A DNA stretch of 64,000 bases from Cordilura impudica (taxonomy: Eukaryota > Arthropoda > Insecta > Diptera > Scathophagidae), in the NCBI GenBank assembly GCA_963682025.1, contig OY821518.1:35345059-35409058 (forward strand), read 5' to 3'. Under the pieces are notes generated by a model, which was not told the origin of the DNA, ran no database searches, and worked only from the letters and a program-made list of their open reading frames with translations. Both the position numbers and the translations under genes were made by a program. Each line of letters opens with the position of its first letter. Within the stretch, counting starts at the first letter, position 1. Of the stretch, positions 1-9,844 are shown in pieces.

Positions 1-290
1 AGAATTTTGTAAGCGTTTCCAATGTATTGTCATCCGCTGTATATCTTTTGTTACAATTTAGCACAACATCTTGAATATAATGAATATAATAAATAAACAT
101 GTATGATATTAAAAATTTACACTGTGTGGGAGGTGCAGTGGGCACTTCCCATATCTGCACTAAGACTCTGTGAAAATTTCAGGAAGATCAGATGAGTAGT
201 TACGGAGATTACCTCCTACAAACAAACAAAAAAAAAAACAAACAAATAAACAAACACACATTACCTCTTTATAATATTATATAGATTATA
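1..290 (+). repeat. 3' end of a family E interspersed repeat (CTAG...TATAGAT type)
   Basis: From about 95 to 290 the sequence matches the right-hand ends of the family E copies at 12.3-14.0 kb. It has a GGGAGGTGC/GGGCACTTCCC box, then a phrase ending GTTACGGAGATTACCTCC, a run of AAACA units, ACATTACCTCTTTATAATAT and a terminal ATATAGAT. The left part (1-95) is AT-rich and I cannot assign it. The element class is not known to me; see the 21138-23654 entry for the full-length layout. Confidence 0.55.
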
Positions 291-356
291 AATTTTATAA
301 AATAATTTGTAAAAGAAAACACAAAGAAATCGAATAGTACGATCATTGTCTCCACA

Positions 357-1032
357 TATTCTGAGTCAATTTAGCTATGTCAGTCCATCCGCTTTACCGT
401 CTGTCCGTATGTGTGTCCCTCAAAACATTGTAATCAAACTACAGGTCGCAACTATGAACATGTTTTGATGAAATTTGGTATATGGGCTTCTATTTGCCAT
501 AGGATGAACGCTGTTGAAATTGGTGAAGATCGGTGCATGTTCAGCCGTAATCCGCGTACAAATGACCCCTACTAAAATTGCCACAATATCCAAATTATCA
601 TATAGATCTCGATCAAATTGTGCTTGTGTATGTTTATTATATCCAGCAATAAGTAGCCAAAAAAGAAATCCTATAGGACAATACTTAGTCATAGCCCCCA
701 TATAAAGCTGATTGCCGATCTTCATTCAAATTTATCAAAAAACAAAAAAAAAGATGTTCACAGATTTTTCTCTAATTAGGTTGGTATATGCTCTTGCAAA
801 AATAAGTGACCTTACTAAATATGGACAGGAATAGTCCATTTTTCGACCTTGTCCCCATATAAATATAGAATCCGATATGAACGTTTTTATATTCGAAGGC
901 AAAAAATTAATAACAATGCCATTAAAATTTGGTTTGTGCTTAATTTCTATACCTAATTTATTGGACCTAAGAGATAGGGTCCCTATCGTCGGATTGTATA
1001 GTCGGTCTACAGCAACTTAATTTTCTTACTTG
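357..1032 (+). mobile_element. Family A Helentron-like (DINE-1/mini-me-like) element, 5'-truncated
   Basis: The copy lines up over its whole length with the complete family A copies at 37290-38091 (minus) and 50908-51577 (plus). It keeps the decayed GTCY microsatellite core (CCGTCTGTCCG near 400), the internal phrases on either side of CCTATAGGACAA, and the 3' terminus GTATAGTCGGTCTAC followed by TTTTCTTACTTG. The terminal hairpin has lost its right half. The 5' subterminal repeat TATACCCTATACC is missing. Two short overlapping ORFs here are chance readings of the repeat, not genes. Confidence 0.75.
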
Positions 1033-2370
1033 TTTTTTATTATATATATTCACTTTAAAAGTTTCATTAAGTACTAAATGATCTCAAATGTAGAACTAAA
1101 GTACACGTTCTTAAAAACTAATAAAAATATTTATTTTATGGCTTTTGATTCCATTCTAGCGGTTTGGTAATTTTTGCGGTACAGTTTTGTGCATTTTTCT
1201 GGAAAAAAGTTGGAATAGCTGATTTGACTGTTGCTTTTGAGAGCTAGGTTCTGGAGTCGGATCCAGAAAATGACAATATTGGCTCCGAATTTTGGAATTA
1301 CTCATCTACAATTGTTCTTATTTTGGAGAACAGTGCAAATATATTCTAGCTAGTTAGATGTACAACAACTAGTTTTCGAGATATAAGCGATTTGGTGTGC
1401 GCCTAAAATGGGTTACTTTACAAATCTTTTGGGTTGAAGTATTAAGGGGCAAAATATCTGACAATTCGCTCTACGACGCATAGTTTACCACCGAAGTTTT
1501 AAATATTTTAATCTGGCAAGTCTGAAAAAGTAGTTCTAAACCCTTTGCCTATCTCATATATAATTTGTCTTATACCATACATCTATAAAATTGCAAAACT
1601 TCCAAGCCCTGCCTAAAACTTCTATAAACATTACAAAGCAAGAGGGTTAGACATAGGCATAGTCAAATATAATTTTTGGATCACATATAATACAAAATGA
1701 TGCTCTGCCATATGCCTCGGCAACACATGTGATCCATTTACCTCTATGATACTTCAACGTAAAAATTAATACTTAGACGTATGAGTAATAATTTAACATA
1801 CGTGTACGTACGGCGTTACAGATTTAGCGGATCAACAGATCAATTATAGAAATATTTATACGTTTGTTATCGACAGATGATGGTACATATGTAAAAGAAA
1901 ACTGATTCAAAATTGACATTTTTTCACAAAATATTGACACTTGTACTAATTATGAGTTGAGGATTTGTTCTATTTTTTTTTTTTTTTTTTGAAAGTTTGC
2001 AATTATGTTGCTTTTTTACATATTGGCGTTTGAGTCAATTAATCCCAGAAAATCTGTAGAAGAAACGAGCAATTTTTTACGTTTTTAAGAAAACGAACAG
2101 TGAATTGAATTTACTGAAAGTTTTGAAGTAGTTGGACTTAAGATATAAATACTAAATTGGTATATTAATTTCATTCATCTATAGGAGCCAGAGCTGGAGC
2201 CAAAGTGAAAGCTAAGTTCATACAAAATCGCATTTGCTAAAATATTCTGTAGAAATTTGTTATATGTACCCTAAGCACATCAATAAAGATTACAGGGATA
2301 TCCAGATAACATATTTTGGTCATACTTGTCATACGCATTGTGTTATTTTTTATCAAAAATCACCAGATAA
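1033..2370. other. AT-rich DNA, nothing recognised
   Basis: There is no ORF of note, no splice-framed exon that I trust, and no terminal repeats. It contains a T run near 1974-1990. It may be old decayed repeat or host intergenic sequence. Confidence 0.4.
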
Positions 2371-5300
2371 CAAGTAAGAGTGTTAAATTCGGCTGTGCCG
2401 AATCTTTGATACCCTCCACCTCGGTTTGGGTATTGATAATAAATGTAAACAAAATATTGAAAAAATATGCATGCGTTTCCGGTTATATGACATAACTTCT
2501 CGTTTAATTTAGTTTTTGCTAATTAAATAGCTCGCCCTAACCTCCATTACAAAGGTAATGGTTGTGTAGGGTGGCTATATGCATTAAATAGTGCTAATTG
2601 GAGATGGCTGTATAGTTTTTTTTAACTGGCGAAATATTTTTTCATTGCGGCCATATACGTCGGATGGAGTAACAAAATAATAACCAAAAAAAAACTCTCT
2701 CATCTTTTTTATTAAAACATTGCCATATTTGGAAAACATAGAGAATACATTTATGATAATAAATATTCAAATTAGGGATGCCAAACGCAAAAAACTAAAT
2801 GTCCAACACATTTTAAATAAAATAATTTGTTATCTTTATTTTCTGAAAAACTTCAAATATTCATCCAAAAAAAATTTTTGAAAATTTATATGTGAAAAAT
2901 AACATTCTCATCAAATTGCGTTTATTTACGGCACAATTTTTATGTTCGCAATTCTTAAATATCATTTAAAGTTTTCTAAAATTCATTGAATTTTAATCAA
3001 TGTTTACTGTAGTGCAATTCTGTAAATTTTGTAGTGTATCCATCCCAATGGAACACCCCATAACATTTTGACGTAATTAGATTCTTAACATACTGACCTA
3101 ATTAAATTAATAAACAATATTCTTTCACTTTAAAAGTACAATGCACTTATGAGTAATCATATAACATAAACAACATTCCTTTAACGTAACCCTAAACCTT
3201 TACGTTAAATACGCTTGTTAAAGTAATTAAAAGTGCAATGCACTTTTAAAAGAATTTCAAATATGCTATTTAATAATAGTAAATGAATAGTGTAAACAAA
3301 AAAAAAAAAGAATTTTTTATTAGTCACCACAAACACAAATTCTAAATAAAGACAGATGCAAACTAGATTCAATTTAGAAGTAACAAATTGTGTTATATTT
3401 GTTTCTCATTCTAACCAGGCACTTAACAGTGCTAGGAACAATTAAAAATTGTTGCGAATCCTAACGCAACAATCATAAAAAATTGGAACCTTTTTTTGAA
3501 TAAATAAATGTCAATTAAAAAATCTATTTGACAAATTAAAATAAAATTTCCTTATAAATTAAAATATTAAAATTCCTTTTATGAAAAATCCTTACCCTTA
3601 CTGATTCATAATACGGCAATCCTGCCATCGTATAGAGATTCATAATAGGAATAATTAAAGATATAGAGATTCATAATAATTTCAACGATCCGACAATCGC
3701 AAAATATATCGACAGCTATTGTTATTTGCACTAAGGATTAAGTGATTCACTAAGTATATACATCTCAACGACAGACGACAAATCTATTTTTCTATTTATT
3801 TAAATTGTAAACAAGTGGCATCTCTGTCAAAATAAGCGAGAAACACAAAAAAGAATAGAAAAAAACAAATTACTTCGTGTTTGACAGAATGATTTTATGT
3901 GTATGTTTAATATCTCTATTTTTTTTATACTAATATTTCTGTTTATTTATTTGAAAATTAAATAATGAATTGAATATGCTATTTTATTTATTTAATAAGT
4001 TATTAATTTATTGAATAAACAACAACGTTTAGCTGATTTTAACATAGCGAATATCGTTTAAAAATTTTACTGATAATTTTGTTTTTCTTTTTTTAACGAT
4101 TCGACTGTCGTTAAAAGAAGTTACTGAAAAGCTATTAATTTCTCCGGAATGCCAATATTTTTTTTAAATGTAAACATTTTTTAATTGTAAACATATTTGG
4201 TGTTTTTTTTTTTTGGAATTTGATGCAATTGATGTCTTCTAAATTTAAAATTATTATTTCCGACGTTTTGATATGATTTTCTGAAATTCAATTAATATTT
4301 TATAATTTATAATTGGAAATTTTAATTCCAGTTTTTAGAATTGACATTTTCTAAAATTTGAATGGAAAATTTAAAAAGTGCATTTTTTAATTTATGTGAA
4401 TAATAATGCTTTATAGTAATTATAAACAATTTTTAGAAATTAGATGTAATCGTAATCAGATATTTTGTAGGTAAAGCAGAATAATAATTCTATATAACTA
4501 TGTAGAACTGTTTTGAAAGCAAAAAACTCATTGATGAACTCGGTAACTCTATTTTGTAAAGACAATAAAAAGTTAATATGCCAAACTTATGTTCATATTT
4601 GTAAAAGAATAATGAAAAAACGTATGAAATAAAAGACCAGCCGGTGTATACTCTTAACATTGTTCTGTATGATATCTATTTGAAAATATTGACATTCATG
4701 TTAAAATAGAAATAACTATTGCAAAGCTAATTAGAACAAAAATTGTGGTGCCATCTACTGCGGCATAGTCACGCTGAGCAGAATGAAGTGACACTCTGTT
4801 AATGCAAAAGAAATGTATTTTCCCCACAACAAAATATTGTAAATTATGTAAATAAAATAATATACCGATTTATTTCTAGCATGCAGTTATTATGGATATA
4901 CATATATAGAATATATGTATATTATTTGTATTATTTAATATGTGTATGTATGTATATGTAAATATTACACACAAAAAATACAACATCAAACGTTATTTTT
5001 GTGTTTTTCTCTTTAAATAAATTAATACATATAATTTTTTTTTTTGCTAAATTTACATTGTTTTTTTTATTAATAACTAGTTATTTTAGCATTATTTGCT
5101 TTAGATGTTGGTGAATTTTTACTCCCTTTATATTAACTCGTAGTGTCTGCTTTTCGAAAAAATTTTGGATCGATTTTAGCCCCTTTCCCGTGACCCAATC
5201 GATCTGAAACTTTGCAGGCAGGCTCGTGGCAATGACAGAAATGATCTAATAATTTTTTATAGTGATGCCAAAACAATGGAAACTTTTAAATTTTTCTACC

Positions 5301-5928
5301 AGAGTTGATAAAAAAAATGTACAAAGGGTTAGTTTTTATTATATAATTACCACAACGACCGCAAAAACAACAAGTCCAGCTATGACAACAATACAACATT
5401 TAGAATAACAACAAGAACAATATAGAAACATCATATTTCTCATTTTTTTTTTAATTTTTCAGAGATTTCCCTGAACCTATTCCACCGATTTTAATGATTT
5501 TTGAAACAAAAATCTTCCCACGACTTTGGTGAATCATTCTCACTAAAAATGATCACCTTAGCTATCCTATTGAGGGCGTGATCGTGACAAGAAGAACATA
5601 GAAAATTATATTTTTTCAAAACTTTTTTTAGTTCTTCATTCAAATCTCGGGCTCTAATCGACCGATTTGGACGATTTCAAATAGCAAACTTCCCAGGATG
5701 TTAGTGAATCATTTTTATGTCAACGAGCACCCTAGCTGCGCGATTGATGCCGTCAGCGTGATTTCCACAGACGGACAGACGGACAGACGGACATCGCTAT
5801 ATCAACTCCGGTTGTTATAAGGATCACAAATATATATATTTTGTGGGTTCCAAAATTTTTTTTCTAATTATTACAAACGGAATGACAAACTTATATATAC
5901 ACTCTGCACACTGAAGTGGAGGGTATAC
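2371..5928 (-). mobile_element. Family B long Helentron-like element, apparently end to end
   Basis: Read on the minus strand, the element starts at the right with the 5' subterminal repeat TATACCCTCCACTTC (near 5928). It runs through a GACGGACA microsatellite (5764-5793) and ends at the left with subterminal GGTGGAGGGTATC. Next come the perfect hairpin ATTCGGCTGTGCCGAAT (2387-2403, self-complementary) and the end ACACTCTTACTTG. Subterminal inverted repeats, a microsatellite core and a hairpin about ten bases before the 3' end form the layout known for Helentron-associated INE elements. No replicase or helicase gene is visible, so it would be non-autonomous. The block 2371-5060 recurs at 61814-63957. 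That the two ends belong to one insertion is inference; 5060-5105 could be a junction between two elements. Confidence 0.6.
5764..5793. repeat. GACGGACA microsatellite core of the family B element
   Basis: About four units of the GACGGACA pattern, the GTCY-type core expected in DINE-1/mini-me-like dipteran elements. The flanking phrase (ATCGCTATATCAACTCCGG, then TATAAGGATCACAAA) recurs in diverged form at 20838-20870. Confidence 0.75.
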
Positions 5929-7179
5929 AAATGATCTTTAACATATTTGTAGCCAACAACTTCACTTAAATTTTGTTTATACATAATTTCTATATCAACG
6001 TATATCACAAAACTGTCACCTGATGTAAGGGAAATAATATCATTTTCTCAAATAAAATACAGCCTGATTAATTATAGTTCAATTATTTATTTTATATGCC
6101 GAAGAGTGGTCTGCCACAATACCATTTTTTTCAATATCATTTAACACTAAAACTTAGTAATACTCTTTTGATATTCATAAATTAATTTTGAATATCCTTC
6201 AATTGTCCTTGAAGTGCTGTCTTTGAACATTTGTACATTTATGGCTTTAAATTCTCCTAAAACAAGTCAAGATACGAACGTCTTATTTCTCGATTTAAAT
6301 CCTCGTTTCCATACTTGTGTTATTATAATCCTAAACAATAAGTCCCATATGTCTTTTTAATACTATTGGTCAATTATCTCCTGCAATAGAATAAGTTGCA
6401 GTGCATGTCTGTTACCACATTTTATCGGTTTCGATTAAGTCTATAAAAAATGACAAACAGTCAGCGTATGTTGGTGTGTATTTATGTGTTTGTATATCAA
6501 TATATGCGTATATGTGATTGTATATAAATGAATATATAAAAATTGCTAAACAAACAATATTTCATTATAATAAGACTACTTGATTGTGGTAATCGTAAAT
6601 TTTTAGCAACAGACGAGTCAGCAGCAACTGAGTATTGTATGCACATGAAGAAGAGGAAGCTGAGCAGAAATAAAGAACAGCAAGTACAAATATAATAAAA
6701 TGCCAATAAATTTAAAATGTGGTTTAAAAGAATCAAATAAAAATTGCTTTTATACCCCTAACATTAAGGGGCCATATTTTGAATTGCGCTCTATGGCAGA
6801 ACTAGAAATCGTAAAGATAGATCTAATTTTGAAAGTAAGCAACTTAATTTCTTGTTTTTTTTTTAACTTATATATAAAATAGGTAAAACCCAGGTGGTAC
6901 AAAAAGTTATAATATCTTTGCCTCTCAAACTTAATGTGTTAAAATTAAAATTACAAAATTACATTACAGGGAGGGCCAAATAAGAGCAACCAATGTTAAG
7001 CACGAGTAACTGTTTCTGTTTTCTAATATAATTATTTTGTCTTTTTTGCGGATTATAATACAATTATTTGTAACGTACGTACAATATACAATAATGTGTT
7101 AATATTATCGACTCTTGTCTATTTTTCCCAACGATCAATCTTTGAATTCAAGATCAGCTTTCACAGCCTGATTAGGAGA
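5929..7179. other. AT-rich DNA with one weak candidate exon
   Basis: Mostly unassigned. At 6750-6860 a TATACCCCTAACATTAAGGGG hairpin is followed by a GCAACTTAATTTCTTG phrase that loosely resembles the ends of the Helentron-like families. This may be a decayed copy, but I would not call it one. Confidence 0.35.
6606..6697 (+). other. Weak candidate terminal coding exon (basic peptide)
   Basis: After AAATTTTTAG the plus strand reads 29 codons rich in charged residues, including a lysine/arginine cluster MKKRKLSRNKEQ that looks like a nuclear localisation signal, then two consecutive stop codons. Base composition is less AT-biased than the surroundings. There is no partner exon, no recognised domain and a weak acceptor, so this may be chance or a transposon relic. 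Confidence 0.15.
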
Positions 7180-7420
7180 TTGGTCAGTAGTTTTGAGTAA
7201 CTCGGTTCATTGGCCATCCGTTCCGAAAAAGGTGCTCATCGAAATATTCCTAGTGCAAATAATGTGGAAACTGTGCGGCAAAGTGTTGCAAACGATTAAT
7301 CTTTCTAAACTGGTCGTCGTTGTGGTAAATTGAGTACTTCCAGTATAAGTTGCAGAGATTTTTAAAGATAGATCTTAAGAGCACCCATAAAAAATGAAAA
7401 TTTTGCAAATGGGTTGCTAT
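7180..7420 (+). pseudogene. Tc1/mariner transposase relic (N-terminal half)
   Basis: With several stops and probable shifts, the plus strand reads a stretch containing GAHRNIPSANNVETVRQSVA near 7229-7290. That fits the inter-domain linker of Tc1/mariner transposases, where a GRPR-like hook precedes an ENIEAVRxSV phrase. A degenerate second helix-turn-helix follows, ending near FANGLL. No catalytic domain is present. It is badly decayed, so family assignment below superfamily is not possible. Confidence 0.4.
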
Positions 7421-8098
7421 CGCACGAACACCAACAACAAAAATTGGTAGATCTTAATTTGCTAACCATGTATAAATTTTTTGCTCTTTTAAATCATTTG
7501 TTAAATACAAAATCAATATTAAAGGTTTAATTACACCAACTTTCACCAAATCCTGGAATCTATCATTTTTCATTCCTCTGATTAATGTAATTCAATAAAG
7601 TAGTTTGGCTTCAGTATTTGCATTCGACAACTTTTCTCTCAAAATATCCAAATTCACTTTCTAATCCATCATAATTTTGACGATCTTCAAAGACAAACTG
7701 TATCTAAGTGACTATGAAAAGGTGACTTTAAAAAATTAACTCCGCTGGTCTTTTGATGAAAGTACGGTTTTCTACAACTGTTCCATATTTCATGTCAACA
7801 TCTTCCTTGGTTTAGGGGTCAACTATGATTGAATTTGGCTGAGAATGCAGAAGGTCTTTGATGAGAAATATCTACAAATCGAACAAACAGATAAAGAAAC
7901 CGTTGAAGCGGACGAGAAAAAAATCAAATAATGAAAAGCACGTCAAGCAAATCAAATTTTGGGCGCTAAAAAACCATTACCGAATATTTAAAGACTCTGC
8001 TTATATAACTGACATTTCAAAAGGGTCAGCCAATACCGCTTTAGAAGATATTTTGGCCCTCCAATACCACAAATATCAATTGTTTCCAGCAACGATAT
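7421..8098. other. Unassigned, includes an 87-codon open frame of unknown nature
   Basis: A plus-strand open frame at 7858-8121 starts MMRNIYKSNKQIKK, is lysine-rich, and runs into the family A element, so its last codons are repeat sequence. I recognise no domain. It is probably a remnant of the transposon relic upstream or chance; nothing supports a function. Confidence 0.3.
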
Positions 8099-9047
8099 TT
8101 GTACCTTTTACCGCTATGTGATCCGATTATAATGACTTTGTGCTGATGTTTTAACTACCAATTATATTTAACCTAGACCCATGTTTTATTATACCGATCG
8201 ATTCAGAACCATTTTTTGAGTCGATCCGTCTGTCCGTCCGTCTGAGTGTCCATGTAAGCCTTGCAATTAATTTAAAGATCGCAAATATGAATATACTTTC
8301 ATGCAATTTAATATTAGCGATTTCATCTGCGGTAGGATGTATGCTGTTGAGTTGAAAACAGCAGTGTATTTTCAGACATAGTTCCTATAGAAATGGGACC
8401 GACTTAAATTGTCTATTTTGGTTTGTCTAGGTCGAAAAATAGACCGATCCTTACCATATTTGGTAAGGTCACTTAATTTTTACTAAAACATTCAAAAACC
8501 AAATTTGAAAAAGATATGTTCAATATTTTTGTTTTTTGATAGATTTAAGAGAAGATCGGGACTACTTATTAATAGAAGTAATAAACACAAACAAAACCAA
8601 TTTTGCTGAGTTTTATATGATAGCTTGGATCTTATGGTGTTATGGTGATTTCAATAAGGTTAATGCTATAGCTGTTGGAAGCCTACGTGCAAATTTTCAT
8701 CACAATATATTCAGATTTGCGACCTGTAGTTTGATTAAAATATTTACATGGACACACAGACAGGCCGACCGACAGACGGATGGACAGACATCGGTAAATC
8801 GACTCAGCTATTGATTCTGAGTCGACCGGTCTAGGTCAAATATTTTTGGTAGTTACAAACATCAACACAAAGTCAGTATACCCTACCCGCATAATGGTAA
8901 GGGTATAAACATTAATTAAAATGCTACACAAATTTGGTTTATATTTTTTTTATATATCCAAGTAATTGGACCAAAGGGATGGTGTGTCTTATCACATGGC
9001 GTAGGGTATCGATAGTCGGTCTAGACCGATTATAATTTTCTTACTTA
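8099..9047 (+). mobile_element. Family A Helentron-like element, interrupted by a second copy
   Basis: The 5' end is GTACCTTTTACCGCTATGTG, a diverged form of TATACCCTATACCACTATGTG. The left part runs to about 8400 and includes the GTCTGTCCGTCCGTCTG core. The right part resumes at about 8910 and ends with GTAGGGTATCGATAGTCGG, a near-perfect hairpin and TTTTCTTACTTA. The middle is replaced by an oppositely oriented family A copy (8403-8907). The last base of the conserved CTTACTTG terminus is mutated. Confidence 0.7.
8403..8907 (-). mobile_element. Family A element nested inside another, 3'-truncated
   Basis: The order of conserved phrases matches minus-strand copies such as 37290-38091: CTAGGTCGAAAAATAGACCG, GATAGATTTAAGAGAAGATCG, the GACAGACGGATGGACAGAC core, GATTCTGAGTCGACCGG, then AAGTCAGTATACCCTACCC and GGTAAGGGTATA at the 5' terminus. 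The hairpin end is absent, so either this copy was truncated on insertion or the locus has recombined. A 92-codon frame inside (8536-8814) is repeat sequence. Confidence 0.65.
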
Positions 9048-9086
9048 TTTTTTTGTTTATTTATTTTTTTTTTTTGTGTTTACAAA

Positions 9087-9350
9087 AATGCATTTTGAAA
9101 TACTTCCGTCCGTCTTAACTATTAAAAAGGAATATTATCTGAATACTATGCGTCATATGCGTGAAGCTATGCCCAAAAATTATGAGCAGACACCTCTTGC
9201 CCCTTGAACCAAGGTAATGCACCATCGATTACCGCTGTGGTTCTGTGAAACCTTTTCGCAAAAATTTGACTCATATTATTCCAAAGCCATTAGTTTATCA
9301 CCGTGTGGCATCTGGATATTCAACAGACTGAAAAGACTACTTCGATGATA
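9087..9350 (+). pseudogene. mariner transposase relic (DD34D-like C-terminal half)
   Basis: The plus strand reads a stretch around TIKKEYYLNTMRHMREAMPK (9118-9177), matching the conserved NKEYYLxVMRRLREAI region before the second catalytic Asp of mariner transposases. It is followed by a degenerate MHH segment where HHDNAPAHTS is usual, and by CGIWIFNRLKRLLR, which fits the CDFFLFPKLKRPMKG motif. The catalytic Asp of the HHDN motif is lost and frame breaks are present. The relic is old and lies just left of the Transib end. Confidence 0.5.
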
Positions 9351-9427
9351 ATATTCTTAGTGGATTGAGGTAATGAAATCCATTAAAAAAATCTGCTTTA
9401 ATAATTGTTTTGAGGATTTCCTCTGTG

Positions 9428-9471
9428 CGGCGCACAGTGAATCGTTTCATATAAGCTAGACGAAAAAATTT
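9428..9471 (+). repeat. Candidate Transib terminus: CGGCG target site plus CACAGTG end
   Basis: The sequence CGGCG (9428-9432) is followed at 9433 by CACAGTG, pointing inward to the Transib gene. CACAGTG is the consensus heptamer of V(D)J recombination signals, and Transib ends begin with related heptamers. The family makes 5-bp GC-rich target duplications. Twenty-three bases further in is an A/T-rich stretch where a nonamer would lie. The matching end beyond the other side of the gene was not found, so this rests on one end only. To the left, CTGTG abuts the same CGGCG in opposite orientation. Confidence 0.5.
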
Positions 9472-9844
9472 TTTTCTTAGCTTAAATTGTTGCTTTAGTC
9501 GCACTTAATAACTTTTGTTCTGGGAAAGTATCATTTTAGTGGGCGTGGCACATGATACGAAATTTCTTGTGCTTTTTGACCAAAAAAAAAAAATTCATAT
9601 AAAATATAAACAATGAAATATTGAAAGAAGAATTATGCAATAAGACAACTGTGGTTTTCGTTGATTTTTGTGTAAAATTTAATTTATGTCGACTTATTAG
9701 TTTTTTAGATATTATTATTTTAATAGACCAAAGTCATCCTTTTTTTCCAAAATATGACAAGTTTGAAGAAATAAAAAATAAGATATTGCTCTAAATTAGT
9801 TTTTTTTTTTACAGAAATATATTATAAAACATATTCACAAATTT

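Noticed and set aside
3000..3773. A 770-bp stretch present in one family B copy only, considered as a separate insertion
   Set aside because: No terminal repeats or target duplication at its edges; a deletion in the other copy is equally likely.
5640..5665. TTCAAATCTCGGG resembling a tRNA B box
   Set aside because: No A box or cloverleaf around it; it lies inside the family B element.
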